A DNA stretch of 64,000 nt from assembly GCF_025151995.1 (NCBI RefSeq), contig NZ_CP102290.1, positions 3,658,001-3,722,000 of the forward strand, in the 5' to 3' direction. Below the pieces are notes generated by a model, which saw only the letters and a program-made list of their open reading frames with translations, had not been told where the DNA came from and searched no databases. Below are positions 1 through 7,546 of the stretch, in pieces (position 1 is the stretch's first letter; each line of letters opens with the position of its first letter). The stretch comes from Ruminococcus gauvreauii (GTDB lineage Bacteria > Bacillota > Clostridia > Lachnospirales > Lachnospiraceae). The position numbers and the translations under genes were made by a program.

Positions 1-1
1 G

Positions 2-178
2 CTGAAGAAACGGTACATCCATTTCATCGGAACGGATGCGCACGGCAGCGCACACAGGCGGCCATTGATGAAGAAGTGCGCGGCATATATTGAGAAAAAA
101 ACAGATAAAACATATAGAAGGCAGGTATGCCTGGAGAACGCAAGGAAAATTATCAGGAGGGAATACATAGATGAATAG
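2..178 (+). CDS. CpsB/YwqE-type tyrosine-protein phosphatase, C-terminal end (partial)
   Basis: The open frame enters from the left edge and ends at a TAG at 176-178. The 58 visible residues include HFIGTDAHGSAHRRP followed by a helix and ENARKII, which resembles the C-terminal metal-site region of PHP-superfamily phosphatases of the CpsB/CapC/YwqE family. These enzymes dephosphorylate the bacterial tyrosine kinase that controls capsule or exopolysaccharide export. The stop overlaps the next gene, a CpsD-type kinase, by 8 bases, which fits the usual phosphatase-kinase operon. The N-terminus and most metal ligands are outside the window. Confidence 0.8.
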   Translation: MKKRYIHFIGTDAHGSAHRRPLMKKCAAYIEKKTDKTYRRQVCLENARKIIRREYIDE

Positions 179-863
179 AATAACCATCGGGGAAGAGTCC
201 AGCCGGACAAACCGTGAGAAGGAGGTCTACCGGACACTGCGGACGAATATCGAGTTCACAGGTGTGGAAAACCGGGCGATCGCGATCACGAGCTGTACTC
301 CGAATGACGGAAAAACGACAGTTTCTTATAATCTGGCATGTGCTTTTGCGGATGGCGGAAAGAAAACACTGCTGGTGGATGCGGATCTGAGAAAATCCGT
401 ACTGTTTCACCGGCTTCAGGTTCAGGATTCGGTTAAGGGACTGAGCCATTACCTGTCGGGACAGGAGAACATCGGGGACGTGATCTGCTCGACGAACAGA
501 AAGAACCTTTTCCTGCTTCCATCCGGGCTGTTTCCGACGAATCCTACAGAGCTCCTGGGCAATGAGCGTTTTGCGCAGATGCTTCCGATTCTGAAGAAGA
601 CGTTTGATTACGTACTGATCGATACACCGCCGCTCTCCAACGTGATCGACGCGGCAGTCGTGGCAAAGGAGTGTGACGCTTCGCTTTTGGTTCTGGCGGC
701 AGACAATTCATCACGCGGAGTAGCGAAAACGGTAGCAGAACAGCTCCGTTCTGCCAACAGCAATCTGCTGGGCGTCGTGTTGAATAAAGTTGATGTCCGC
801 CGCGGCAGTTACTATGGAAGACGGTACGGCGGATACGACAGCTATTACAGCTATGATGCGTAA
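171..863 (+). CDS. CpsD/CapB-family tyrosine-protein kinase (BY-kinase)
   Basis: A 230-residue cytoplasmic autokinase regulating polysaccharide polymerisation and export, acting with the membrane activator encoded next. Visible motifs are Walker A SCTPNDGKTT (41-50), Walker A' TLLVDADLR (about 66-74) and Walker B YVLIDTPP (about 147-154). The last 17 residues hold seven tyrosines, the C-terminal cluster that is autophosphorylated in this family. The length matches stand-alone Gram-positive kinases, in which the membrane part is a separate protein. The start has AGGAGG upstream at 155-160 and overlaps the phosphatase end by 8 bases, suggesting translational coupling. Confidence 0.93.
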   Translation: MNRITIGEESSRTNREKEVYRTLRTNIEFTGVENRAIAITSCTPNDGKTTVSYNLACAFADGGKKTLLVDADLRKSVLFHRLQVQDSVKGLSHYLSGQENIGDVICSTNRKNLFLLPSGLFPTNPTELLGNERFAQMLPILKKTFDYVLIDTPPLSNVIDAAVVAKECDASLLVLAADNSSRGVAKTVAEQLRSANSNLLGVVLNKVDVRRGSYYGRRYGGYDSYYSYDA

Positions 864-905
864 GCAGATTCAGAATCATACAGGGAAGTGAAAGAGGAGT
901 GAACG

Positions 906-1655
906 ATGGAAAGATATGAAAACGATGAAATTGAAATAGACCTGGGCAGCCTGATACAGGCCCTGCTGCGCAAATGGTGGATGTTCGCTGCAGGCGGGAT
1001 TATCGCAGGACTGATCGCGATTATTGTCACGCTGGTGCTGCTGACGCCGCAGTATGAGTCGAAATCCATGCTGTACATCCTGTCCAAGACGACAAGTGTT
1101 ACATCATTTGCAGATCTGCAGCTCAGTTCAGGGCTGACTGCCGATTTTGAGGTGATTGCCACGAGTATGCCGGTGATCGACGGTGCGATCGAAAAGATTC
1201 AGGAGGAGGACGGAATCACGCTGACACGAAAAGAGATTCAGGAGATGATTTCCGTTTCGAACACATCTGATACGCGAATCCTTGTGATCACAGCCCAGGA
1301 TGCGGACCCGACGCGCGCCTGCATCGTTGCGAACGCAGTGGCCTCGGAAACGGCTGATCAGATGGCATATATTATGAAATCAGATCCTCCGACTACGGTT
1401 GAGGAAGCTGAAGTTGCAGTGGAGCCGATCAGCCCGAGTGTTACGAAGAATACGGCGGTCGGTATCCTGGCGGGTATCCTGCTGGTTGGCCTGTACCTGG
1501 TGATCCAGTTTATCCGCAACGACAACATCAAGACGCAGGAAGACGTAGAGAAGTATCTGGGACTGAGCACTCTCGCTGTGATCCCGCTGGAAAAAGGAAA
1601 ACCGGACAAGAGAAAAGAACTCAAAGAGATGAAGAAAGATCATGAAAAACAATAA
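906..1655 (+). CDS. CpsC/YveK-like chain-length determinant (Wzz domain) membrane protein
   Basis: A 249-residue membrane protein with two transmembrane segments, at about 24-46 and 180-203, flanking an extracytoplasmic region. This is the Wzz/CpsC topology, in which the C-terminal cytoplasmic tail activates the partner tyrosine kinase and helps set polymer length. The N-terminus (EIEIDLGSLIQALLRKWW) is typical of the family. It lies 42 bases after the kinase with AGAGGAG before the ATG. Its last 14 bases overlap the sortase gene, so capsule control and surface-protein anchoring appear to be transcribed together. Confidence 0.88.
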   Translation: MERYENDEIEIDLGSLIQALLRKWWMFAAGGIIAGLIAIIVTLVLLTPQYESKSMLYILSKTTSVTSFADLQLSSGLTADFEVIATSMPVIDGAIEKIQEEDGITLTRKEIQEMISVSNTSDTRILVITAQDADPTRACIVANAVASETADQMAYIMKSDPPTTVEEAEVAVEPISPSVTKNTAVGILAGILLVGLYLVIQFIRNDNIKTQEDVEKYLGLSTLAVIPLEKGKPDKRKELKEMKKDHEKQ

Positions 1656-2442
1656 ATATCGAATTTTATTTGGTGCATTTCTGATTGTCTTTCTGGCCGC
1701 CGCAGGGTTCTGTGTTTACTATTATGCGACGCAGAAGCAAAAGGAACAGGTGTATGAGGAACTGGCGGAGGAAGTAAAGGCGACACCGGAACAGACGCCT
1801 TCAGCAGAACCGGCGAAAACGCCGGAAGCGACGGAAGAACCAACACCGGAACCGACGCCTGAAGTCGTGATTCCGATTGATTTTGACAAACTTCAGCAGA
1901 GAAATGCGGACATTTACGCGTGGATCCAGATACCGGATACGGTTGTCGACTATCCGATTCTGCAGAGCGCGGAAGACAATCTGTATTATCTGAATCATAC
2001 GGTGGACGGCGCCGAGGGACTGCCGGGATCAATCTACACAGAAAATCTCAACCGTATCGACTTTACGGATAAAAACACAGTGATCTACGGACACAACATG
2101 AATGACGGATCGATGTTCGGCGGGCTGCATCAGTATGTGGACCCGGCGTACATGGAGGCGCATCCGGATATCCGCATTTATACGCCGGAACACATTTATA
2201 CGTACCGAGTATTTGCGGCTGTCACGTACGACAACCGGCATATTCTGGGGCAGTATGACTGTAACGAAGAACCGCAGTTTCAGGCATTTCTGGATTCTGT
2301 GATGTCGGTGCGGAATATTGCCAGCCATTTCAGCTCGGAAACAACTGCAACGGTGGATGACCGTATCATCACGTTGTCAACATGTAACGGAAACAGCGAA
2401 CAGCGTTTTCTGGTAGAGGCGGTATTGATCGATGAAGAATGA
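1642..2442 (+). CDS. srtB: Class B sortase
   Basis: A membrane-anchored transpeptidase of 266 residues that cleaves sorting signals and attaches proteins to peptidoglycan. It has an N-terminal signal anchor (8-28), a proline/threonine/glutamate linker (48-76), and a sortase domain from about 80. The likely catalytic residues are His151 (YGHNMN), Cys248 (TLSTCNG) and Arg255. The long insertion before the Cys motif and the TLSTC form fit class B. It overlaps the preceding gene by 14 bases and the following LCP gene by 11. A wall protein ending in SPKTGE at 3529-4137 is a probable substrate; clostridial class B sortases are known to use S/N-P-x-T-G signals. Confidence 0.93.
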   Translation: MKNNKYRILFGAFLIVFLAAAGFCVYYYATQKQKEQVYEELAEEVKATPEQTPSAEPAKTPEATEEPTPEPTPEVVIPIDFDKLQQRNADIYAWIQIPDTVVDYPILQSAEDNLYYLNHTVDGAEGLPGSIYTENLNRIDFTDKNTVIYGHNMNDGSMFGGLHQYVDPAYMEAHPDIRIYTPEHIYTYRVFAAVTYDNRHILGQYDCNEEPQFQAFLDSVMSVRNIASHFSSETTATVDDRIITLSTCNGNSEQRFLVEAVLIDEE

Positions 2443-3460
2443 AAAAAAACAGAAGCACCGAAGCCATGCGATAGGCATCAGCAGCATGATACTCGTACTG
2501 TGTGTCGTGGTGATCATCGCGGTACTTGGCGTCCTGGCGGGCAAACTGCTGCTGGAGCACCGGCAGGAAGTGGCGGAAGCCAAGGCACAGGAAGAACAGG
2601 TCACCCAGAGCAGCACCGCACAGACGGTGACTTACCAGGGACAGACATATGAATACAACAGAGAGCTGACGAATATCCTGTTTATGGGGGTGGACAAGAA
2701 AGAGGAGGTCACGCTCCAGGACACTCCCGGTACTGCGGGACAGGCTGACTGCATCATGATCCTTTCGCTGGATGAAAAGACGCAGACAGGAAAAATACTG
2801 CAGATCTCCAGGGATACCATGACGGATGTGGACATCTACGATGTGAACGGCAATTTCTATACGAGTGTCGAGGCACAGATCGCGACACAGTACGCGTATG
2901 GAAACGGTGAGAAGAGCAGCTGCTGGGCGATGGAAAAGACCGTATCGGAGCTGTTGTATGAATTGCCCATCGATGCGTATATTTCCCTGAATATTGAATC
3001 AATCAGTATCCTGAATGATGCTGTCGGAGGGGTCACGCTCACGATACCGGAGGATTATACGGAGGTTGACCCTGCATTTGTACAGGGAGCTGTGGTCACG
3101 ATGACCGGTGAGCAGGCAGAGAAGTATGTCCGCTATCGTGACACGAATGTGACCGGAAGCAACAACGGCAGGATGCAGCGCCAGGTTCAGTATATCACGG
3201 CGCTGGTACAGGCACTGAAGAGTACTGCCGGTGCAGAGGGCAGTTATTACGAACGCTTCTCATCGTTCCTGAAACCTTATATGGTGACTGACATGAATGC
3301 ACAGCAGATTGACAGCTTTGCAACGTATGAATTTAACTCTGAGGAGACGCAATATCTGCCGGGAGAGGTCCGTCAGGGCGCTGAACATGACGAATTTTAC
3401 GTGGATGAGGAAAATTTATACGATTTACTGTTAAAAACATTTTACAAACTTAAGAATTAA
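2432..3460 (+). CDS. LytR-CpsA-Psr (LCP) family glycopolymer ligase
   Basis: A 342-residue protein with a basic N-terminus and one transmembrane segment (about 15-41), then an extracytoplasmic LCP domain starting near ITNILFMGVD (about 82). Family features seen are the GQADCIMILSLDEKT strand, QISRDTMTDVD with the conserved Arg-Asp pair, and YVRYRDTN near 230. LCP enzymes transfer undecaprenyl-linked glycopolymers such as capsule or teichoic acid to peptidoglycan. Placement after the CpsB-D-C genes suggests attachment of that polymer. The start overlaps the sortase end by 11 bases. Transcription may continue into the next gene, which also has its own promoter. Confidence 0.9.
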   Translation: MKNEKKQKHRSHAIGISSMILVLCVVVIIAVLGVLAGKLLLEHRQEVAEAKAQEEQVTQSSTAQTVTYQGQTYEYNRELTNILFMGVDKKEEVTLQDTPGTAGQADCIMILSLDEKTQTGKILQISRDTMTDVDIYDVNGNFYTSVEAQIATQYAYGNGEKSSCWAMEKTVSELLYELPIDAYISLNIESISILNDAVGGVTLTIPEDYTEVDPAFVQGAVVTMTGEQAEKYVRYRDTNVTGSNNGRMQRQVQYITALVQALKSTAGAEGSYYERFSSFLKPYMVTDMNAQQIDSFATYEFNSEETQYLPGEVRQGAEHDEFYVDEENLYDLLLKTFYKLKN

Positions 3461-3469
3461 TGGTAGAAT
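3441..3469 (+). promoter_or_regulatory. Sigma-A promoter for the SPKTG wall protein
   Basis: TTTACA at 3441-3446, a 17-base spacer and TAGAAT at 3464-3469, with a TGG extended -10. It overlaps the end of the LCP gene. The expected transcript carries a short hairpin (TATTCTT, loop GAAA, AAGAATA; 3491-3508) just upstream of the AGGAGG at 3515-3520. Confidence 0.65.
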
Positions 3470-3528
3470 AAGAGAAAATGAAATAACAACTATTCTTGAA
3501 AAAGAATAAGAAACAGGAGGACTTTTTT

Positions 3529-4137
3529 ATGATGAAAAAAGTAATTGCAGTAGTATGTGCAGCGCTGATGACTTTGGGAACAGCGGCTACCGTACTCGCA
3601 GCACCAAGCCCGTCCGTGACAGGCGTTGTGACCAAGGTAAACAGTGCAACTGACGCTGACGGAAATGCAGTTGAGGTAACGATCAAAGACATTCCGGCAG
3701 AGTACAAGGCAGCAGCAGATGAGATCAAGAATATTGATAAAGTCAAAGAACTGCTGGGAGATGCTTTTGTAGAAGGCATGCAGGTTGTAGACGTGAAAGA
3801 CGTAGTTGCTCCGGAAGGCGCAAAATTCCCGCTGAAGATTACGTTCAACGTATCTGGTGTAAAAGCCGACTCTAAGGTAGCTGTTCTTCACTATGACACA
3901 GAGAAGAAAGCATGGGAAGTTGTTACATCTAAAGCTGGTTCAGGTACAATTGAAGCAACATTTGACTCTCTGTCACCGGTAGCATTCGTAGTGGATGGCG
4001 ATGCAGCAAAAACTGTTACAACAAGCACATCACCGAAAACCGGTGAGACAGCAACAGCAGCATATGCTGGTCTGATCGCTGTAGTTGCAGCTCTTGGTAT
4101 GGGTGTTACTTACTACAAAAAAAGAAAAGCAGCTTAA
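3529..4137 (+). CDS. Secreted wall-anchored protein with SPKTG sorting signal
   Basis: A 202-residue exported protein of unknown role. It has a signal peptide (residues 1 to about 24, ending VLAAP), a beta-rich body, and a C-terminal sorting signal SPKTGE (about 168-173) followed by a hydrophobic stretch and the tail KKRKAA. The ATG at 3529 is chosen because AGGAGG lies 8 bases upstream; an in-frame TTG at 3496 would fall inside the leader hairpin. Codons look selected for high expression compared with neighbours. The nearby class B sortase (1642-2442) is the likely anchoring enzyme. Similar proteins with this architecture occur in gut clostridia, but no function is claimed. Confidence 0.88.
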   Translation: MMKKVIAVVCAALMTLGTAATVLAAPSPSVTGVVTKVNSATDADGNAVEVTIKDIPAEYKAAADEIKNIDKVKELLGDAFVEGMQVVDVKDVVAPEGAKFPLKITFNVSGVKADSKVAVLHYDTEKKAWEVVTSKAGSGTIEATFDSLSPVAFVVDGDAAKTVTTSTSPKTGETATAAYAGLIAVVAALGMGVTYYKKRKAA

Positions 4138-4161
4138 TTAACAGATGATTACATACGGGAA

Positions 4162-4195
4162 GGTTCGGATTCGAAAGAGTCCGGATCTTTTCTTG
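4162..4195 (+). terminator. Rho-independent terminator after the SPKTG protein
   Basis: An 11-bp stem (4162-4172 with 4177-4187, including G-U pairs) closed by a GAAA tetraloop and followed by TTTTCTTG. It ends the polysaccharide/sortase/wall-protein block. Confidence 0.85.
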
Positions 4196-4282
4196 CTTTA
4201 TAAGTTTATTTGCGGGTTTTATTGTATAAACTGTGCAGTGACAGGAATACTCTTGATAATACAGTAAGTAAATGTAAGGAGT

Positions 4283-5407
4283 GTGTTTCTGAATTTGGAA
4301 GATTCCCGTGTAAAGCAGTGGATGTTAGTCATTACGTATGCAGTGATACTGGTTCTGGTTGTGATCAACTTTCGTGATATCCTAAGGGGTATCTGGACGT
4401 TCGTCGGCTATCTGAAACCATTGTTTGCAGGCATCGCGATTGCGTTTGTGCTGAACAGGCCATATGAAAAATTACGTGAACTTTATGGAAAAAAGATGGG
4501 AAACCGTCCGGGTGCGGCGAAGGCACTTGCGATCCTGACCGTTTATCTGGCGGTTATCGGCGGCATCGTGCTGCTGCTGCGCTTTATGCTCCCGCAGATT
4601 GCGGAGAATATATCGACATTTGTGAGCAGCGCCGACCAGTATGTCGCGGCGATCCAGAGAGATCTGAACCAGGTGATGGACAGAATGGGGATCAGTCAGA
4701 TCGATATATCGGAAGTGATCGCCTCCATCAACGCCTATCTGGGAAAACTGGATCAGGTTCTTGAGGGGACACTGCCGCAGATCTGGAGAATCACATCGAG
4801 CGCCATCTCCGGTCTGGCAGAGCTTATCATTTCTCTGGTGCTTTCCATCTATGTGATGAGCGGAAAGGAAAAGCTGCTTGACCAGTGTAAAAGAGTGCTG
4901 CAGACGTACTGTCCGGATAAAACCTGCCGTAAAATCAAAAATGTTTTCAGTACGATCAATGTTGTCTTTGACAACTATGTTGTGGGACAGCTGACAGAGG
5001 CGCTCATTCTGGGCAGCCTGTGTTTTATCGGGATGATTGTCCTGAGGATTGATTATGCAGGCCTGATCAGTATCATCATCGCCGTAACGGCTCTGGTACC
5101 CATCTGGGGGGCTTATATCGGAGGCGGTGTCGCAGTATTGCTGCTGCTGTTCGTCGAGCCGAAACAGGCGCTTGTTTTTCTCGTTTTTCTGGTGATTCTT
5201 CAGCAGGTCGAGAACAGCGCGATCTACCCCAGGGTTGTGGGAAATAAAATCGGCCTGTCGGGTCTTTGGGTATTGCTTGGAATCACGGTGGGCGGCGGGA
5301 TGTTTGGCATTGTCGGAATGCTGATCGGTGTGCCGGTCACGACCGTCCTTTATATATTTTTGAAAAATGATGTACTGAGGCGGGAACACAGAATGGAAGG
5401 GGAGTAG
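4283..5407 (+). CDS. AI-2E family permease (YtvI/TqsA-type membrane protein)
   Basis: A polytopic membrane protein of about 374 residues with roughly seven to eight hydrophobic segments and the family's loop-rich centre. Members of PF01594 have been linked to autoinducer-2 export, Na+/H+ antiport or other efflux, so the substrate is open. The start is uncertain. AAGGAG lies at 4276-4281. The GTG at 4283 is only 1 base away, a TTG at 4295 is 13 away, and an in-frame CTG at 4289 has ideal 7-base spacing. The next gene starts 3 bases after the stop, so the pair is probably co-transcribed. Confidence 0.85.
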   Translation: MFLNLEDSRVKQWMLVITYAVILVLVVINFRDILRGIWTFVGYLKPLFAGIAIAFVLNRPYEKLRELYGKKMGNRPGAAKALAILTVYLAVIGGIVLLLRFMLPQIAENISTFVSSADQYVAAIQRDLNQVMDRMGISQIDISEVIASINAYLGKLDQVLEGTLPQIWRITSSAISGLAELIISLVLSIYVMSGKEKLLDQCKRVLQTYCPDKTCRKIKNVFSTINVVFDNYVVGQLTEALILGSLCFIGMIVLRIDYAGLISIIIAVTALVPIWGAYIGGGVAVLLLLFVEPKQALVFLVFLVILQQVENSAIYPRVVGNKIGLSGLWVLLGITVGGGMFGIVGMLIGVPVTTVLYIFLKNDVLRREHRMEGE

Positions 5408-5410
5408 ATT

Positions 5411-7516
5411 ATGGTTGAGAAGCTGGTTGACAAACGCGTTGAGGGCATAAGAAGGCTTTTGAAACCGCTTGATCATGTGGGCGGATACGGTATCCGCCCC
5501 GGAATGTACCTGGTTCAGGGGGCGCTGGCTCTGCCGGGCGGAGTGAGTTTCACGATTCACTCACTGGGGGCATATTCGTGTGAACTTGCGCTGTTTCACA
5601 GGGGACAGAAGGAACCGTATACGGTCATACCATTTCCTGAGGAGTACCGTATCGGAGATACATATTCTATGATCGTGTTCGGGCTGGACATAGAGGAAAA
5701 CGAATATGCGTTTCGTTTTGACGGTCCGTACGATCCCGGGAAGGGACTGCTGTTTGATAAAGAGCGGTATCTGCTCGATCCGTATGCGCGGGCTGTTGTC
5801 GGACAGAGTAAATGGGGAGAGAAGACGGAAAACTATCTGACGTACCGGGCACGTGTCGTGGAGGAACGATTTTCGTGGGGAAAATCGACCAGTCCGGACA
5901 TTCCGTTTACGGATCTGATCATCTATGAGCTGCATGTGCGGGGATTTACGAAACATCCCTCATCCGGCGTGAAATGTCCCGGTACCTTTGAGGGGCTGCG
6001 GGAGAAGATTCCGTATCTGAAGGAACTCGGCGTCAATGCCGTGGAGCTGATGCCGGTCTTTGAGTTTGATGAGATGGAAGAAATGCGGGTCGTGGATGGG
6101 GAGATACTTTATAATTACTGGGGGTATAATCCGGTCTGTTTCTTTGCGCCGAACACCAGCTATGCTTCGGCTGTTGAATATAACCGGGAAGGCAGTGAAC
6201 TGAAAACACTGATCCGAGAACTGAATGAGAACGGCATCGAGGTCATACTGGATGTTGTGTTCAATCACACGGCGGAGGGAAACCAGGATGGACCGTGCTT
6301 CTCACTGAAGGGCATCGATAATAACGTGTACTACATGCTGACGCCGGATGGGGATTACTATAATTTCAGCGGCTGCGGCAATACGCTCAACTGCAACCAT
6401 CCGGTGGTGCAGCAGATGATCCTGGACTGTCTGCGGTACTGGGTGATCGAATATCATGTGTCGGGATTCCGGTTTGATCTGGCTTCCATTCTGGGCCGCA
6501 GCGAAGACGGGACACCGCTTCGCCGGCCGCCCCTCCTGGAGAGCCTGAGTGCCGATCCCATTCTGAGCAGGGTGAAGCTGATCGCTGAGGCTTGGGATGC
6601 GGCGGGACTTTACCAGGTCGGAAGCTTTCCGTCATTCGGGCGTTGGGCAGAGTGGAACGGAAAATACAGGGATGATATTCGCTCCTTCTTAAAGGGAGAC
6701 GGGGGAATGGCTGCAAATGCGGCACAGCGGATGATCGGTTCCCCGGACCTCTACCGCTCTTTGGAGCGCGAAGACCAGGCCTCGGTCAATTTCATCACCT
6801 GCCATGACGGATTTACGCTGTATGATCTCTATGCATATAATGAAAAACATAATGAGAAGAACGGCTGGAATAATACGGACGGTGACGCGGATAACCGCAG
6901 CTGGAACTGCGGAGCTGAGGGTGAGACAGATGATCCGGAAATCCTCAGGCTGAGAAAACGGCTGCGGAAAAACGCGTACGCCGTTCTGATGTGCAGCAGG
7001 GGAGCTGTGATGGTGCGTGCGGGGGATGAATTCGGGAATACGCAGTACGGAAACAACAATGCGTACTGCCAGGACAACGAGATATCCTGGCTGGACTGGA
7101 ATAATCTGAAAACCGAGCGGGAGATGTTCACCTTCTGCTCATGGATGAATGCGTTTCGGATGCGTCACCCGGTGCTGCGCAGGAAGACGAAATGTGCGCT
7201 GTGCGGACTTCCGGATGTCAGTTTTCACTCGGGCATTCCGTGGAACGATCAGTTTGACGGCAATACAAGGCTGCTGGGTGTGCTGTATGCGGGACGAGAC
7301 GAGTCGGACAGCAGGGATGATCTCGTGTTTGTCGCGGTCAATGCCTACTGGGAGCCGCTTGAGTTTTGGCTGCCGTATCCGGCGGCTGGAAGATTTCGCT
7401 GGAAACTGAATGTCGATACCGGGAGTGAGGACAGTATCCGGGAGGTAATTCTAAATAAGGCGGATGCGGTCACGATCGGCGGACGAAGTGTGATGATCTT
7501 TACTGCCGGCGAGTGA
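5411..7516 (+). CDS. glgX: Glycogen debranching enzyme / isoamylase-type alpha-1,6-glucosidase (GH13)
   Basis: A 701-residue cytoplasmic enzyme hydrolysing alpha-1,6 branches of glycogen or related glucans. An N-terminal CBM48-like beta-sandwich (about 30-150) precedes the GH13 barrel. The four conserved regions are visible: VILDVVFNHT (about 276), GFRFDLAS with the nucleophile Asp (about 355), LIAEAWD with the acid/base Glu (about 393) and TCHDG (about 466). The length and YGIRPGMYLVQGA start fit GlgX/isoamylase proteins of clostridia rather than pullulanases. It begins 3 bases after the permease stop with AGGGGAG as ribosome binding site. It converges on a - strand gene 30 bases downstream. 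Confidence 0.9.
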   Translation: MVEKLVDKRVEGIRRLLKPLDHVGGYGIRPGMYLVQGALALPGGVSFTIHSLGAYSCELALFHRGQKEPYTVIPFPEEYRIGDTYSMIVFGLDIEENEYAFRFDGPYDPGKGLLFDKERYLLDPYARAVVGQSKWGEKTENYLTYRARVVEERFSWGKSTSPDIPFTDLIIYELHVRGFTKHPSSGVKCPGTFEGLREKIPYLKELGVNAVELMPVFEFDEMEEMRVVDGEILYNYWGYNPVCFFAPNTSYASAVEYNREGSELKTLIRELNENGIEVILDVVFNHTAEGNQDGPCFSLKGIDNNVYYMLTPDGDYYNFSGCGNTLNCNHPVVQQMILDCLRYWVIEYHVSGFRFDLASILGRSEDGTPLRRPPLLESLSADPILSRVKLIAEAWDAAGLYQVGSFPSFGRWAEWNGKYRDDIRSFLKGDGGMAANAAQRMIGSPDLYRSLEREDQASVNFITCHDGFTLYDLYAYNEKHNEKNGWNNTDGDADNRSWNCGAEGETDDPEILRLRKRLRKNAYAVLMCSRGAVMVRAGDEFGNTQYGNNNAYCQDNEISWLDWNNLKTEREMFTFCSWMNAFRMRHPVLRRKTKCALCGLPDVSFHSGIPWNDQFDGNTRLLGVLYAGRDESDSRDDLVFVAVNAYWEPLEFWLPYPAAGRFRWKLNVDTGSEDSIREVILNKADAVTIGGRSVMIFTAGE

Positions 7517-7546
7517 AGACAGCGCGCACCGGCAGCAAGAAGATTA

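Noticed and set aside
4472..5560. 362-residue antisense frame opposite the AI-2E-type permease
   Set aside because: Gln/His-rich shadow translation without start signals; the permease helices are convincing.
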